A DNA stretch of 38,946 nt from Actinomycetota bacterium (GCA_016213625.1 JACQZZ010000018.1:1-38946); one strand, 5' to 3'; positions 17,808-29,162 are shown, counted from the stretch's first letter. Notes: generated by a model not told the origin, from the sequence alone. Numbers and translations: made by a program.

Positions 17808-18305
17808 TCAGCCCGGAACCACGATCTTCGGTCGGCCGGTACTCCCGGGGGCGGCGCCCGCGGGCCGCCGCAACCACACCGCCACCGGCCCAGCGGGGTC
17901 GGCCGCGCACCAGCTCTCCCAACCCCCGGGCACGAACTCCTCCGCGCGCTCCACCACCCACGTCGCCGCCTCGTCGGCCAGGTCCGACAGGGGAGCGAGC
18001 GCCACCACTTCGGCGGTACCGGGGCGCGGCGCCAAGCGGGCCATCGCGGTCCACAGGTGCACGGTCATCAGCATCGGCCACTCGCGCGGCCAGAGCAGTT
18101 CGGGCAGGTGGCTGCCGCGGCGCACGTTGCACCGCTTGTGCGCGAGGCGAAGGTTGGCCAGCTCGTTGCCCCCACCACGTGAGCGTGGCACCAGGTGATC
18201 CACCGTGCCGCGCACCGCACTGTCGCGCGGTGCGTGCGGGTCGATCGCTCCACCGCACAACCAGCACCACCACCCGTCGCGCTCGGCCACGCCGTCGAGC
18301 CTCAT
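17808..18305 (-). CDS. HNH-family endonuclease
   Basis: A 165-residue protein with an HNH nuclease fold in the N-terminal half. A CxxC pair (WWCWLCGG), VDHLVPRSRGGGNELANLRLAH with the catalytic His, conserved Asn and third-motif His, and HKRCN supply the zinc and metal ligands. The C-terminal 80 residues are not recognised and are rich in Ala, Pro and Trp. The start is ATG 18305, one base after the VapC stop codon, so it is probably cotranscribed with the toxin-antitoxin pair. Stand-alone HNH proteins of this kind are widespread and their biological role is usually unknown; it may be an accessory nuclease or defence-related. Confidence 0.82.
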   Translation of the reverse strand: MRLDGVAERDGWWCWLCGGAIDPHAPRDSAVRGTVDHLVPRSRGGGNELANLRLAHKRCNVRRGSHLPELLWPREWPMLMTVHLWTAMARLAPRPGTAEVVALAPLSDLADEAATWVVERAEEFVPGGWESWCAADPAGPVAVWLRRPAGAAPGSTGRPKIVVPG

Positions 18306-18306
18306 C

Positions 18307-18711
18307 TCAGGCGAGCGACCCCGGCACCTGCGTCAGCCCGGCCACCACGGAGATGACCGCGAAGTCGCGATCGTGATGCAGTACCGGCAGGTCGGCCCGA
18401 GCGGCCATCGCGGCGATGGTGCAATCGATGAGCCCCCTGGGCGTGGTGCCCGACGCCCGGCATTGCTGGTAGAGCGACACCGCCCGGTCGAAGTCGTCCC
18501 GCGGCGCGACCAGCATCACGTCGAAGTGCTCGAGCATCCGCTGCAACGTGCGCAGCTCGTCGTTCGACGTCGCGCCGATGAGCAGCTCGGCCTTCACCAG
18601 CTCGGGGATGACCACTTCGTCGCGAGCGACGGCGGTGTCGAGCGCCAGATCTGCGGCGGACTCGGTGCGGCGGAGGTATTCGACCCACGCCGAAGTGTCA
18701 GCGATCAGCAT
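18307..18711 (-). CDS. vapC: VapC-type PIN-domain toxin (ribonuclease)
   Basis: This 134-residue PIN domain starts [14 protein letters not shown], containing the first catalytic Asp. The second acidic residue is Glu in [13 protein letters not shown], and [25 protein letters not shown] carries the remaining Asp residues of the Mg-binding site. VapC toxins cleave specific tRNAs or rRNA and are neutralised by VapB. The start is ATG 18711, overlapping the antitoxin gene by 14 nt, as usual for vapBC. All expected acidic residues are present, so it is predicted active. Confidence 0.92.
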   Translation of the reverse strand: MLIADTSAWVEYLRRTESAADLALDTAVARDEVVIPELVKAELLIGATSNDELRTLQRMLEHFDVMLVAPRDDFDRAVSLYQQCRASGTTPRGLIDCTIAAMAARADLPVLHHDRDFAVISVVAGLTQVPGSLA

Positions 18712-18928
18712 GCAAACCTGGATATCGGTCGGCTCGCAGTGCTGCCATGTCGACGGGAGGACGATCCTTCCAGAACCCTCTCATCGCCAGCACTTCCTCT
18801 TTGGTCATGGGTTCGATGGCGAGTTTGCGGAGTGCGAGGTTGATCGCGTCGCGCTTGGTCTCGAGGTTGTACATGCGCATCACGCGCTCGCACGCCTCGT
18901 CGTCGATGTCGATGTTGGTGCGTGACAT
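18698..18928 (-). CDS. vapB: VapB-type antitoxin
   Basis: This 76-residue protein starts [20 protein letters not shown] and has [15 protein letters not shown], the ribbon-helix-helix-like N-terminal DNA-binding region of the VapB family (MRTTIxIDDxL type). A C-terminal segment ([20 protein letters not shown]) would wrap the toxin. The start is ATG 18928; a longer in-frame extension to 19090 crosses the promoter and is rejected. A TATGGT -10 sits 6 nt upstream, giving a leaderless message, and direct repeats at the start codon may be the autoregulatory operator. Confidence 0.9.
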   Translation of the reverse strand: MSRTNIDIDDEACERVMRMYNLETKRDAINLALRKLAIEPMTKEEVLAMRGFWKDRPPVDMAALRADRYPGLHADR

Positions 18929-18945
18929 ACACCAACCATACACCA
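18926..18945. promoter_or_regulatory. vapBC promoter with 11-bp-spaced direct repeats
   Basis: CATACACCA occurs at 18926-18934 and again at 18937-18945. On the minus strand this is TGGTGTATG twice, spaced one helical turn, spanning the ATG and the TATGGT -10 (18935-18940). A VapBC complex bound here would block RNA polymerase. The repeats are visible; the operator role is inferred. Confidence 0.5.
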
Positions 18946-18995
18946 CTCGGGTGAGGTTCGCTCCGGCCCTGGACTCACGTCGGGAGCGGGTGGCG

Positions 18996-19001
18996 TATTC
19001 T
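18996..19001 (+). promoter_or_regulatory. -10 element of a leaderless promoter for kbl-tdh
   Basis: TATTCT lies exactly 6 nt upstream of ATG 19008. The start codon is also framed by GGTAC-N4-GTACC (19003-19016), a small inverted repeat that could affect initiation. No clear -35. Confidence 0.5.
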
Positions 19002-19007
19002 CGGTAC

Positions 19008-20194
<1,187 letters not shown>

Positions 20195-20195
<1 letters not shown>

Positions 20196-21217
20196 TGAAG
20201 GCACTCGTGAAGGCCAAGCGCGAGCCGGGGCTGTGGATGCAGGACGTGCCAGAGCCCACCCCGGCCGACGGCGAGGTGCTCATCCGTGTGCGCAAGACCA
20301 GCATCTGCGGCACCGACCTGCACATCCATCACTGGGACGCGTGGGCGCAGGCCACCATCCCCGTGCCGATGGTGGTGGGTCACGAGTTCATGGGCGAGAT
20401 CGCGGCGCTGGGCGCAGGGGTGCAGGGCCTGGAGGTCGGCCAGCGCGTCGCCGGTGAGGGCCACGTCACGTGCGGCCACTGCCGCAACTGCAAGGGCGGT
20501 CGTCGCGAGTTCTGCCACAACCACACCGGCGTGGGCGTCACCCGCCCGGGTGCGTTCGCCGAGTACATCGTCATCCCCGCGCAGAACGTGTTCGTGGTCC
20601 CCGCCCACATCAGCGACGACGTGGCCGCGGTGCTGGATCCACTGGGCAACGCCACGCACACCGCGCTGCGGTTCGACTGCGTGGGCGAGGACGTCCTCGT
20701 CACCGGCGCCGGACCCATCGGCGTGCTCGCCACGGCCATCGCCCGTCACATCGGTGCCCGCCACATCGTGGTCACCGACATCAACCCGTACCGCCTGGCC
20801 ATGGCGCAGGCGCACGGGGCGACGCGGGTGGTGAACGTCGCGGAGGAACCGTTGGGTCCGGTGATGGCCGAGTTGGGCATGACCGAGGGCTTCGACGTGG
20901 GCCTGGAGATGAGTGGTGCCGAGGCGGCGTTCAACCAGATGCTCGACAGCATGAACCACGGCGGACGCATCGCGGTGCTGGGCATTCCCGCCGGCCCGAT
21001 GACGCTCGACGTGAACGACGTGATCTTCAAGGGGCTCGAGATCCAGGGCATCTACGGTCGCCGCATCTTCGAGACCTGGTACAAGATGGCCGCGATGCTG
21101 CAGAGCGGCCTCGACGTGAGTGGCATCGTCACCCATCGCCTGCCGGCCGACCAGTTCCAGGACGCCTTCGACATCGTCCATCGCGGCGAGTGCGGCAAGG
21201 TCATCCTCGACTGGTGA
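20195..21217 (+). CDS. tdh: L-threonine 3-dehydrogenase
   Basis: This 340-residue zinc alcohol-dehydrogenase-family enzyme oxidises L-threonine to 2-amino-3-oxobutyrate with NAD+, the step before Kbl. Catalytic zinc ligands Cys38, His63 and Glu64 and structural zinc ligands Cys93, Cys96, Cys99 and Cys107 are at the positions usual for Tdh. The nucleotide-binding [15 protein letters not shown] and the [14 protein letters not shown] segment identify Tdh specifically. The start is ATG 20195 ([14 protein letters not shown]), sharing one base with the kbl stop; a GTG one codon earlier is possible. Together the two genes convert threonine to glycine plus acetyl-CoA. Confidence 0.96.
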
Positions 21218-21266
21218 CCCGTGAGCCCGCGAGCCCGTGAGCCCGCACGAGCGACCGTGGGTAAAG

Positions 21267-21287
21267 GTTGAGTGAGAGTGACTCAAG
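21267..21287. promoter_or_regulatory. HAIR operator 1 (HspR-binding inverted repeat) of the dnaK operon
   Basis: GTTGAGT-N7-ACTCAAG matches the HAIR consensus CTTGAGT-N7-ACTCAAG at 13 of 14 positions. It lies upstream of the presumed -35. HspR is encoded as the last gene of this operon, so autogenous repression relieved by heat is expected. Confidence 0.92.
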
Positions 21288-21303
21288 TTTTCTGACTCCC
21301 GGG

Positions 21304-21333
21304 TTGGCGTGCCTGGAAGTGGCCTCGTAGGCT
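21304..21333 (+). promoter_or_regulatory. Candidate promoter of the dnaK operon
   Basis: TTGGCG (21304-21309) and TAGGCT (21328-21333) are separated by 18 bp, a reasonable housekeeping-sigma promoter between the two HAIR sites. Start of transcription is predicted near 21340, giving a leader of about 40 nt with AGAGGAG before ATG 21379. Confidence 0.5.
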
Positions 21334-21352
21334 TGCCACAGGTCCACTCAAG
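21332..21352. promoter_or_regulatory. Degenerate second HAIR operator over the transcription start
   Basis: CTTGCCA-N7-ACTCAAG has a perfect right half and 4 of 7 matches in the left half, with the exact N7 spacing. It overlaps the -10 and predicted start, a position suited to direct repression. Weak match, so inferred. Confidence 0.5.
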
Positions 21353-21378
21353 ATCCCCCAGAAAGAGGAGTCCTTCTC

Positions 21379-23217
<1,839 letters not shown>

Positions 23218-23224
23218 TGCCGCG

Positions 23225-23794
23225 ATGACCGACGACTTCAACCCCGACGACCTCCACCCCGAGGACATCCCGCTCGACCCCGACTTCACGTCGGAGATGA
23301 CCCGCCTGCGGGCCATCGTCGAGCAGGAAGAGGCCGAGGCAGCTGCCGCGGCCGCCGAAGCAGCGGGTGCCGCGGTCGAGCACGACGTCGACGCCCTGGT
23401 GGCCGAGCGCGATTCCTTCAAGGACATCGCGCTCCGCCTCCAGGCCGACTTCGACAACTACCGCAAGCGCATCGCCGCCCAGCAGGCGTTCGACGTGCAG
23501 TCGGCCACCGGCAAGATGGCCGAGGAGCTGCTGCCCGTGCTCGATGCCTGCGAAGCAGCGTTCGTGCAGCACCCCGTCGAAGTCGAGCCGCTCTTCAATC
23601 TGCTGCTCGGGCAGCTGAAGAAGATGGGCCTCGAGAGCATGAACCTGCAGGACCAGCCGTTCGACCCGAACCTGGCCGAGGCCGTGCTGCACGAGCCCGG
23701 CGACGGCGAGCCCGTCGTCAGCGAAGTGCTCCGCAGCGGGTACACATGGAAGGGCAAGGTCCTGCGACCTGCCATGGTGAAAGTTCGCGGCTGA
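23225..23794 (+). CDS. grpE: Nucleotide exchange factor GrpE
   Basis: A 189-residue GrpE. It has an acidic disordered N-terminus (to about residue 55), a long helix containing ALRLQADFDNYRKRIAAQQ (the family's DFxNYRKR motif) and a C-terminal beta domain with EAVLHEPGDGEPVVSEVLRS and GYTWKGKVLRPAMVKV. It releases ADP from DnaK. The start is ATG 23225, 7 nt after the dnaK stop; a longer frame from 23075 lies inside dnaK and is rejected. Confidence 0.96.
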   Translation: MTDDFNPDDLHPEDIPLDPDFTSEMTRLRAIVEQEEAEAAAAAAEAAGAAVEHDVDALVAERDSFKDIALRLQADFDNYRKRIAAQQAFDVQSATGKMAEELLPVLDACEAAFVQHPVEVEPLFNLLLGQLKKMGLESMNLQDQPFDPNLAEAVLHEPGDGEPVVSEVLRSGYTWKGKVLRPAMVKVRG

Positions 23795-23836
23795 CCCTTG
23801 CGGTCGGCCCCGCCGGCAACGAGGAGGTGAAACCGG

Positions 23837-24967
23837 ATGGCAGCACAGCGCGAATGGTTCGAGAAGGACTACTACAAGGTGCTCGGCGTCAAGGACGACG
23901 CGAGCCAGAAGGAGATCACCAAGGCGTATCGGAAGATGGCTCGCGAGAGCCACCCCGACACGCACCCCGGTGACGACGCGGCCGAAGACCGTTTCAAGGA
24001 AGTCAGCGCCGCGTACGACGTGCTGGGCGACGAGTCCAAGCGCAAGGAGTACGACGAGGTCCGTCGGCTCGGTCCCGCGGCCGGCGGCTTCGGTGGCTTC
24101 GGCGGGCAGGGCGCGCCCCCTGGCGGGTTCAACTTCAACGTCGGGGCCGATGGTCTGGGCGACGTGCTCGGGCAGATGTTCGGGCGCGGTCGTCGTGGCG
24201 GCGGCGCGTCCGCCGCGGCAGGGCCGCAGCGCGGTGCCGATGTCGAGGCCGTGCTCACGTTGTCGTTCCTCGACGCCGCACGCGGGCTCACCACCACGCT
24301 CCATCTCACCGCCGACGCGCAGTGCAGCACCTGCAACGGCAGCGGAGCCAAGCCGGGCACCCAGCCGAAGGTGTGCAGCCAGTGCGGTGGCCGCGGTGTG
24401 GTCGACGACAACCAGGGCTTCTTCTCGTTCCAGTCCGCATGCCGCGGCTGCGGCGGGGCCGGGGTCATCATCGAACAGCCCTGCGGCACGTGCCGCGGGT
24501 CGGGCATCGAGCACCGCCCGCGCGACGTGCAGGCCCGCATTCCCGCGGGCGTGGCCGACGGCCAGCGCATCCGCCTGCGCGGGCGCGGCGCGCCCGGCCG
24601 CAACGGTGGCCCACACGGCGACCTGATCGTGGAGTGCAAGGTCACCCCGCACCCGCTGTTCGGGCGCGACCAGAACAACCTCACGCTCCACCTGCCCATC
24701 ACCTTCGCCGAGGCCGCATTGGGTGGCGAGGTCGAGGTGCCCACGCTCGACGGCCCTCACGTCACCTTGCGGTTGCGGCCCGGCACGCAGTCGGGCAGTC
24801 GCCATCGTGTGAAGGGCAAGGGCATCGAGACGGCCAAGCACACGGGCGACCTCATCGTCACCGTCGACGTGCAGGTGCCCACCGATCTCACTCCCGAACA
24901 GCGCAGCGCGGTCGAGGCACTCGCGGCTGCGACTACCGTGTCACCCAGGAAGCACTTGGAGGGCTGA
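23837..24967 (+). CDS. dnaJ: Chaperone DnaJ (Hsp40)
   Basis: A 376-residue type I DnaJ. The J domain (about residues 10-75) has DYYKVLGV and the HPD triad at 39-41. A Gly/Phe-rich linker follows (GGFGGFGGQG). Four zinc-finger repeats are CSTCNGSG, CSQCGGRG, CRGCGGAG and CGTCRGSG. The C-terminal substrate-binding barrel has GDLIVECKVTPHPLF and LGGEVEVPTLDG. The start is ATG 23837 behind a strong GAGGAGGTGA Shine-Dalgarno. It stimulates DnaK ATPase and delivers clients. It is third in the HspR operon. Confidence 0.97.
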   Translation: MAAQREWFEKDYYKVLGVKDDASQKEITKAYRKMARESHPDTHPGDDAAEDRFKEVSAAYDVLGDESKRKEYDEVRRLGPAAGGFGGFGGQGAPPGGFNFNVGADGLGDVLGQMFGRGRRGGGASAAAGPQRGADVEAVLTLSFLDAARGLTTTLHLTADAQCSTCNGSGAKPGTQPKVCSQCGGRGVVDDNQGFFSFQSACRGCGGAGVIIEQPCGTCRGSGIEHRPRDVQARIPAGVADGQRIRLRGRGAPGRNGGPHGDLIVECKVTPHPLFGRDQNNLTLHLPITFAEAALGGEVEVPTLDGPHVTLRLRPGTQSGSRHRVKGKGIETAKHTGDLIVTVDVQVPTDLTPEQRSAVEALAAATTVSPRKHLEG

Positions 24968-24970
24968 CGA

Positions 24971-25357
24971 ATGCGATCACGTGAACACGCGGTCTACGTC
25001 ATCTCCGTCGCCGCGGAGCTGGCGGGCATGCACCCGCAGACCTTGCGCATCTACGAGCGGCGCGGGCTGGTGCAGCCGGCACGCACCCAGGGCGGCAACC
25101 GCCGCTACAGCGACATCGACATCGACCGGCTGCGGCGCATCAGCGAGCTCGCCGCCGAGGGCATGAACCTCGAGGGCATCCGCCGCGTCATGGCGCTCGA
25201 GGCCGAGAACGATCGGCTGCGCGCCGAGAACGAAGAGCTGCGCCACATCGCCGCCGGCGCGTTGGCGGAGGCCGAGCGTCGCGCTCCGCGGCGCGACCTG
25301 GTGCCGTTGCGCCAGGAAGTCACCGTGTTCGGTGGCAAGCGCCTCGGTAGCAGCTGA
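24971..25357 (+). CDS. hspR: Heat-shock repressor HspR (MerR family)
   Basis: This 128-residue MerR-type regulator has the winged-helix motif VISVAAELAGMHPQTLRIYERRGLV split as VISVAAELAGMHPQ and TLRIYERRGLV, then RTQGGNRRYSDIDIDRLRRI. A dimerisation helix (MALEAENDRLRAENEELRHI) and a short basic tail follow. HspR binds HAIR sites with DnaK as co-repressor; two such sites precede dnaK. The start is ATG 24971, 3 nt after the dnaJ stop. The gene ends 2 bp from the convergent hypB stop, so transcription must end inside coding sequence. Confidence 0.95.
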   Translation: MRSREHAVYVISVAAELAGMHPQTLRIYERRGLVQPARTQGGNRRYSDIDIDRLRRISELAAEGMNLEGIRRVMALEAENDRLRAENEELRHIAAGALAEAERRAPRRDLVPLRQEVTVFGGKRLGSS

Positions 25358-25359
25358 GG

Positions 25360-26220
<861 letters not shown>

Positions 26221-26231
26221 GGGGGTCTCCT

Positions 26232-26570
26232 TCAGTCGGGGCGAGCGAGGTCGAGCGAGCGGATCGAGAGTTCTTCGCCGGCGGTCACGTGCGTGTCGAT
26301 CGACCCGCACGGGCACCGGAACACCGGTGCGGTGAGCGTGGTGGAGGCGTCGCACCCGTGGCAGTGGATGACGGCGGGGATGTAGTTGACGATGAGTTCC
26401 GACCCGGCGAGTGCGGTGTCGTCCACCACGAACTCCCACGACGAGCGCAGGGTGTCGGGCACCACCTGGCGCAGATGGCCGACGTCGAGGTGCACGGCGA
26501 TGACTCGCCGCCCGTCGGCGTGCTCCTGGGCGAGACGGGCGATGGAGCCGCAGATGGAGAGTTCGTGCAT
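26232..26570 (-). CDS. hypA: Hydrogenase maturation nickel chaperone HypA
   Basis: A 112-residue HypA. The N-terminal MHELSICGSIARLA has the Ni-binding Met1-His2-Glu3, and a zinc site is formed by Cys70/Cys73 (CHGC) and Cys86/Cys88. The second pair is C-P-C, one residue shorter than the textbook CxxC. The start is ATG 26570, two bases after the LysR stop; the longer frame from 26711 is not family-like. It acts with HypB to insert nickel into the hydrogenase large subunit. Its order LysR-hypA-hypB, divergent from the structural operon, implies joint control. Confidence 0.93.
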   Translation of the reverse strand: MHELSICGSIARLAQEHADGRRVIAVHLDVGHLRQVVPDTLRSSWEFVVDDTALAGSELIVNYIPAVIHCHGCDASTTLTAPVFRCPCGSIDTHVTAGEELSIRSLDLARPD

Positions 26571-26572
26571 GG

Positions 26573-27490
26573 CTAGTTCGTCGTCCTCGGTGATGCGAAG
26601 GCGGGTGCGCCGCCGTGCCATTCGAAATCGCCGCCGATCGACACGAGGTCCTCGACGAACTGCCGTACGCCGGCCGCAGGCTCTGCATCGGAACGGACGA
26701 CGACGTGCCACGGCTTCTTCAACGGAGTGGCCCCCGTTCGCACCACCGTGAGCTGGCGGTGCTTCACCTGATCGGCAACGGACTCCTGCGGGAGCAGCGC
26801 GACACCGAGGCCGGCTTCGGCGGACCGTTGGATGGCCGCATTCGACGAGATCACCATCAGCGCCGGGGTGATGCCGAGCCGAGTGATCACCTCATCGGCG
26901 GCAGCCCTGGTACCCGAACCCTCCTCGCGCACCAGCCAGGTGACCTCACCCACCTTGCCCGGCCACACGAGTCCGGGTTTGGCGACGAGCACGTAGTCGT
27001 TCGGGCGCGATGCCAGCGAGGTGAAGTGGGCGTTGGTCGGCGGGCGGCTGCACACCGCGACGTCGATGGAGCGCTCGGCCAACATGTGCCACAGCCGCGA
27101 TCGATTCCCCACCTCGACCGTGAACTGCAGGGTCGGCCGGTGCTCGCGCAGCCGGGCGAGGCGCGGCATCAACATGTGGTCGGCGAGCGCGGTGGAAGCA
27201 CCCAGCCGCACCGGGGCCTCGATCTCGCGTTCACAGAAGCGCGCGGCCTTGACGGCCTCGTCGACCGTCCCGAGCAGCACGCGTGCGTACCGCTCGAACG
27301 TGCGGCCCGCCTCGGTGAGCTCGATGCCGCGCCCCGACCGCATCACCAGGTCCACTCCCACCTCACGTTGCAGGGCCGCCAGGCTGGCCGACACCGCGGG
27401 TTGGGTGACCACCAACTCTTCGGCCGCGCGCCGAACGGAGCCATGCTCCGCGATCGTCACGAACACCTGTAGCTGGTGAAGCGTCAACAC
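26573..27490 (-). CDS. LysR-family transcriptional regulator
   Basis: This 305-residue LTTR has an N-terminal winged helix (LTLHQLQVFVTIAEHGSVRR, AAEELVVTQPAVSASLAALQ) and an effector-binding domain typical of CbbR-like regulators, with WLVREEGSGTRAAADEVI and ISSNAAIQRSAEAGLGVALLP. The effector is unknown. The start is GTG 27490; TTG 27487 is also possible. It is divergent from the hydrogenase operon with a 109-bp intergenic region that includes an LTTR-box-like palindrome. It is the obvious candidate regulator for both arms of the locus, including hypAB, which follow it at 2-nt and 11-nt spacings. Confidence 0.92.
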   Translation of the reverse strand: MLTLHQLQVFVTIAEHGSVRRAAEELVVTQPAVSASLAALQREVGVDLVMRSGRGIELTEAGRTFERYARVLLGTVDEAVKAARFCEREIEAPVRLGASTALADHMLMPRLARLREHRPTLQFTVEVGNRSRLWHMLAERSIDVAVCSRPPTNAHFTSLASRPNDYVLVAKPGLVWPGKVGEVTWLVREEGSGTRAAADEVITRLGITPALMVISSNAAIQRSAEAGLGVALLPQESVADQVKHRQLTVVRTGATPLKKPWHVVVRSDAEPAAGVRQFVEDLVSIGGDFEWHGGAPAFASPRTTN

Positions 27491-27494
27491 ATCA

Positions 27495-27510
27495 ATTCAG
27501 CCTTATGAAT
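27495..27510. promoter_or_regulatory. Candidate LysR-type operator between regulator and hydrogenase genes
   Basis: ATTCA-N6-TGAAT, a perfect 5-bp-arm palindrome that also satisfies the T-N11-A LTTR rule, lies just upstream of the LysR start and about 90 bp before the hydrogenase operon start. The function is inferred from position. Confidence 0.45.
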
Positions 27511-27599
27511 GCTGCAGGAATGAGTCAATGGACACCTGATACCCCCGGGTGAATACTGCACGACCGGGGACCTCTTGAAAAGCGATTGGGGGCATCACC

Positions 27600-28130
27600 A
27601 TGACCGTTGACACCGTCGTGGCGCAGCAGCACAGCGAAGTCGACCGGCTGGTCGACCGGTTGAACGAGCCGCAGACTGCCGCGTCGTTGCATCTCCTGCT
27701 GGACAACGTCGAGCTCCTGGCAGTGCTCATCTCCGGCATCGACGGCCTCGCGAGGAAGGGCGAGATCATCGGCGACACGCTCGCCGAAGTCCTCCACGAG
27801 GTGCGCGCCGCGGGTCGAGCCACCGGGTTGGACGTGAAGGAGACGTCGCGCCAGTTGGCCACGCTGATCCCCACGCTCGCCGAGGCTTCGCCCGCGATCA
27901 ACCGCATCCTCGATTCGCCGATCGTGGAACCCGAGCCCATCGCCGTGCTCAGCGAGACCGCGGTCGCGCTCGTGAAGGGCCTGAAGGCCGCGCAGGACAA
28001 TCAGACGATGATGGGACTTCGCGGTCTCATCAAGGCGACCAGGGACCCCGACGTGCAACGCGGGCTGGGGTTCGTCATCGAAGTGGCCCGAGTGTTCGGG
28101 CGTGATCTCGCAGACCGTCAGCTCGGCTGA
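27600..28130 (+). CDS. DUF1641 protein, hydrogenase-associated (possible HucM equivalent)
   Basis: A 176-residue, mostly helical protein with DUF1641 features: LLLDNVELLAVLISGIDGLARKG near the N-terminus and the C-terminal GLRGLIKATRDPDVQRGLGFVI. There is no signal peptide and no metal ligand cysteine. It is the first gene of the hydrogenase operon, 29 nt before the small subunit. In Mycobacterium smegmatis the gene immediately upstream of hucS encodes HucM, the scaffold that assembles Huc octamers and links them to the membrane. Whether this protein is homologous to HucM or only syntenic cannot be decided here. Start ATG 27600; GGGGG precedes it. Confidence 0.8.
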   Translation: MTVDTVVAQQHSEVDRLVDRLNEPQTAASLHLLLDNVELLAVLISGIDGLARKGEIIGDTLAEVLHEVRAAGRATGLDVKETSRQLATLIPTLAEASPAINRILDSPIVEPEPIAVLSETAVALVKGLKAAQDNQTMMGLRGLIKATRDPDVQRGLGFVIEVARVFGRDLADRQLG

Positions 28131-28159
28131 CCGTTCACCACCGAAGGAAGGGACTCCAC

Positions 28160-29131
28160 ATGGCAACGCTCCTCTGGCTGCAGGCAGGCGCCTGTAGCGG
28201 CAACACCATCTCGCTCCTCCAGGCGGAGGAACCGACGGTCATCGACCTCCTCACCGACTTCGGCGTGGAGTTGTTGTGGCACCCGTCGCTCGGGCCGGAA
28301 CTCGGGGAGGCGGTGCAGGCGATCCTGCGCGATCTCGTGTCGGGCGCGAAGCCGCTCGACATCTTCGTGGTCGAGGGCACCGTCGTGCAGGGCCCGAACG
28401 GCACCGGTCGAATGGACATGTTCGCCGGACGACCGATGACCGAGTGGATCACCGACCTCACGTCGGTGGCGTCGATCGTGGTCGGCGTCGGTGACTGCGC
28501 GGCCTTCGGCGGCCTGCCGACGGTGCCGCCCAACCCCAGCGAGTCCACCGGCCTGCAGTTCCATCGCGCCGAGAAGGGCGGCTATCTCGGCAAGGACTGG
28601 GTGAGCAAGGCCGGGTTGCCCGTGATCAACATTCCCGGCTGCCCAGCCCACCCCGACTGGATCAGCCAGATCGTGATGGCCGTGGCCACCGGTCGCGCCG
28701 GCGACCTGACGCTCGACGAATACCACCGTCCGAGCACGCTGTTCACGACGTTCACCCACAACGGCTGCACGCGCAACGGGTTCTTCGAGTACAAGCAGTC
28801 GACGTCGGAGTTCGGTCAGGGCACGCGCACTGGTTGCTTGTTCTACGAACTGGGCTGCCGTGGCCCGATGACCCACTCGTCGTGCAACCGCATCCTGTGG
28901 AACCGCCAGTCGTCGAAGACCCGTGCCGGCCACCCGTGCCTCGGCTGCACCGAGCCGCAGTTCCCGTTCGACGATCTCGCCCCCGGCACGGTGTTCAAGA
29001 CCCAGAAGGTGTCGGGGGTCATCCCTCGCGACCTGCCGTCGGGTGCCGATCACCTCACCTATCTCGCGGCCGCGGCCGCTGCCCGTATCTCGGCTCCGCA
29101 GTGGGCCAAGGAAGACATGTTCGTCGTCTGA
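28160..29131 (+). CDS. hucS: Group 2a (Huc-type) [NiFe]-hydrogenase small subunit
   Basis: This 323-residue electron-transfer subunit starts MATLLWLQAGACSGNT with no Tat signal, so it is cytoplasmic. Likely proximal-cluster ligands are Cys12, Cys113 (VGVGDCAAFGG) and Cys161 (IPGCPAHPDW); the usual second Cys of CxxC is Asn15. Likely distal ligands are His200, Cys203, Cys226 and Cys233 (FTHNGC; GCLFYELGC), and medial ligands Cys242, Cys260 and Cys263 (THSSCNRILW; HPCLGCTEP). The missing proximal Cys fits Huc, reported to carry only [3Fe-4S] clusters, although His200 is retained here. Start ATG 28160 has a GGAAGGGA ribosome-binding site. The large subunit follows after 31 nt. It passes electrons from H2 towards the quinone pool. 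Confidence 0.94.
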   Translation: MATLLWLQAGACSGNTISLLQAEEPTVIDLLTDFGVELLWHPSLGPELGEAVQAILRDLVSGAKPLDIFVVEGTVVQGPNGTGRMDMFAGRPMTEWITDLTSVASIVVGVGDCAAFGGLPTVPPNPSESTGLQFHRAEKGGYLGKDWVSKAGLPVINIPGCPAHPDWISQIVMAVATGRAGDLTLDEYHRPSTLFTTFTHNGCTRNGFFEYKQSTSEFGQGTRTGCLFYELGCRGPMTHSSCNRILWNRQSSKTRAGHPCLGCTEPQFPFDDLAPGTVFKTQKVSGVIPRDLPSGADHLTYLAAAAAARISAPQWAKEDMFVV

Positions 29132-29162
29132 ACGACGTCACCCCGACCTGAAAGGACGACCC

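Noticed and set aside
21222..21250. Short tandem GTGAGCCC-like units after tdh
   Set aside because: Only about three imperfect 8-bp copies with no hairpin or other function apparent; too slight to annotate.
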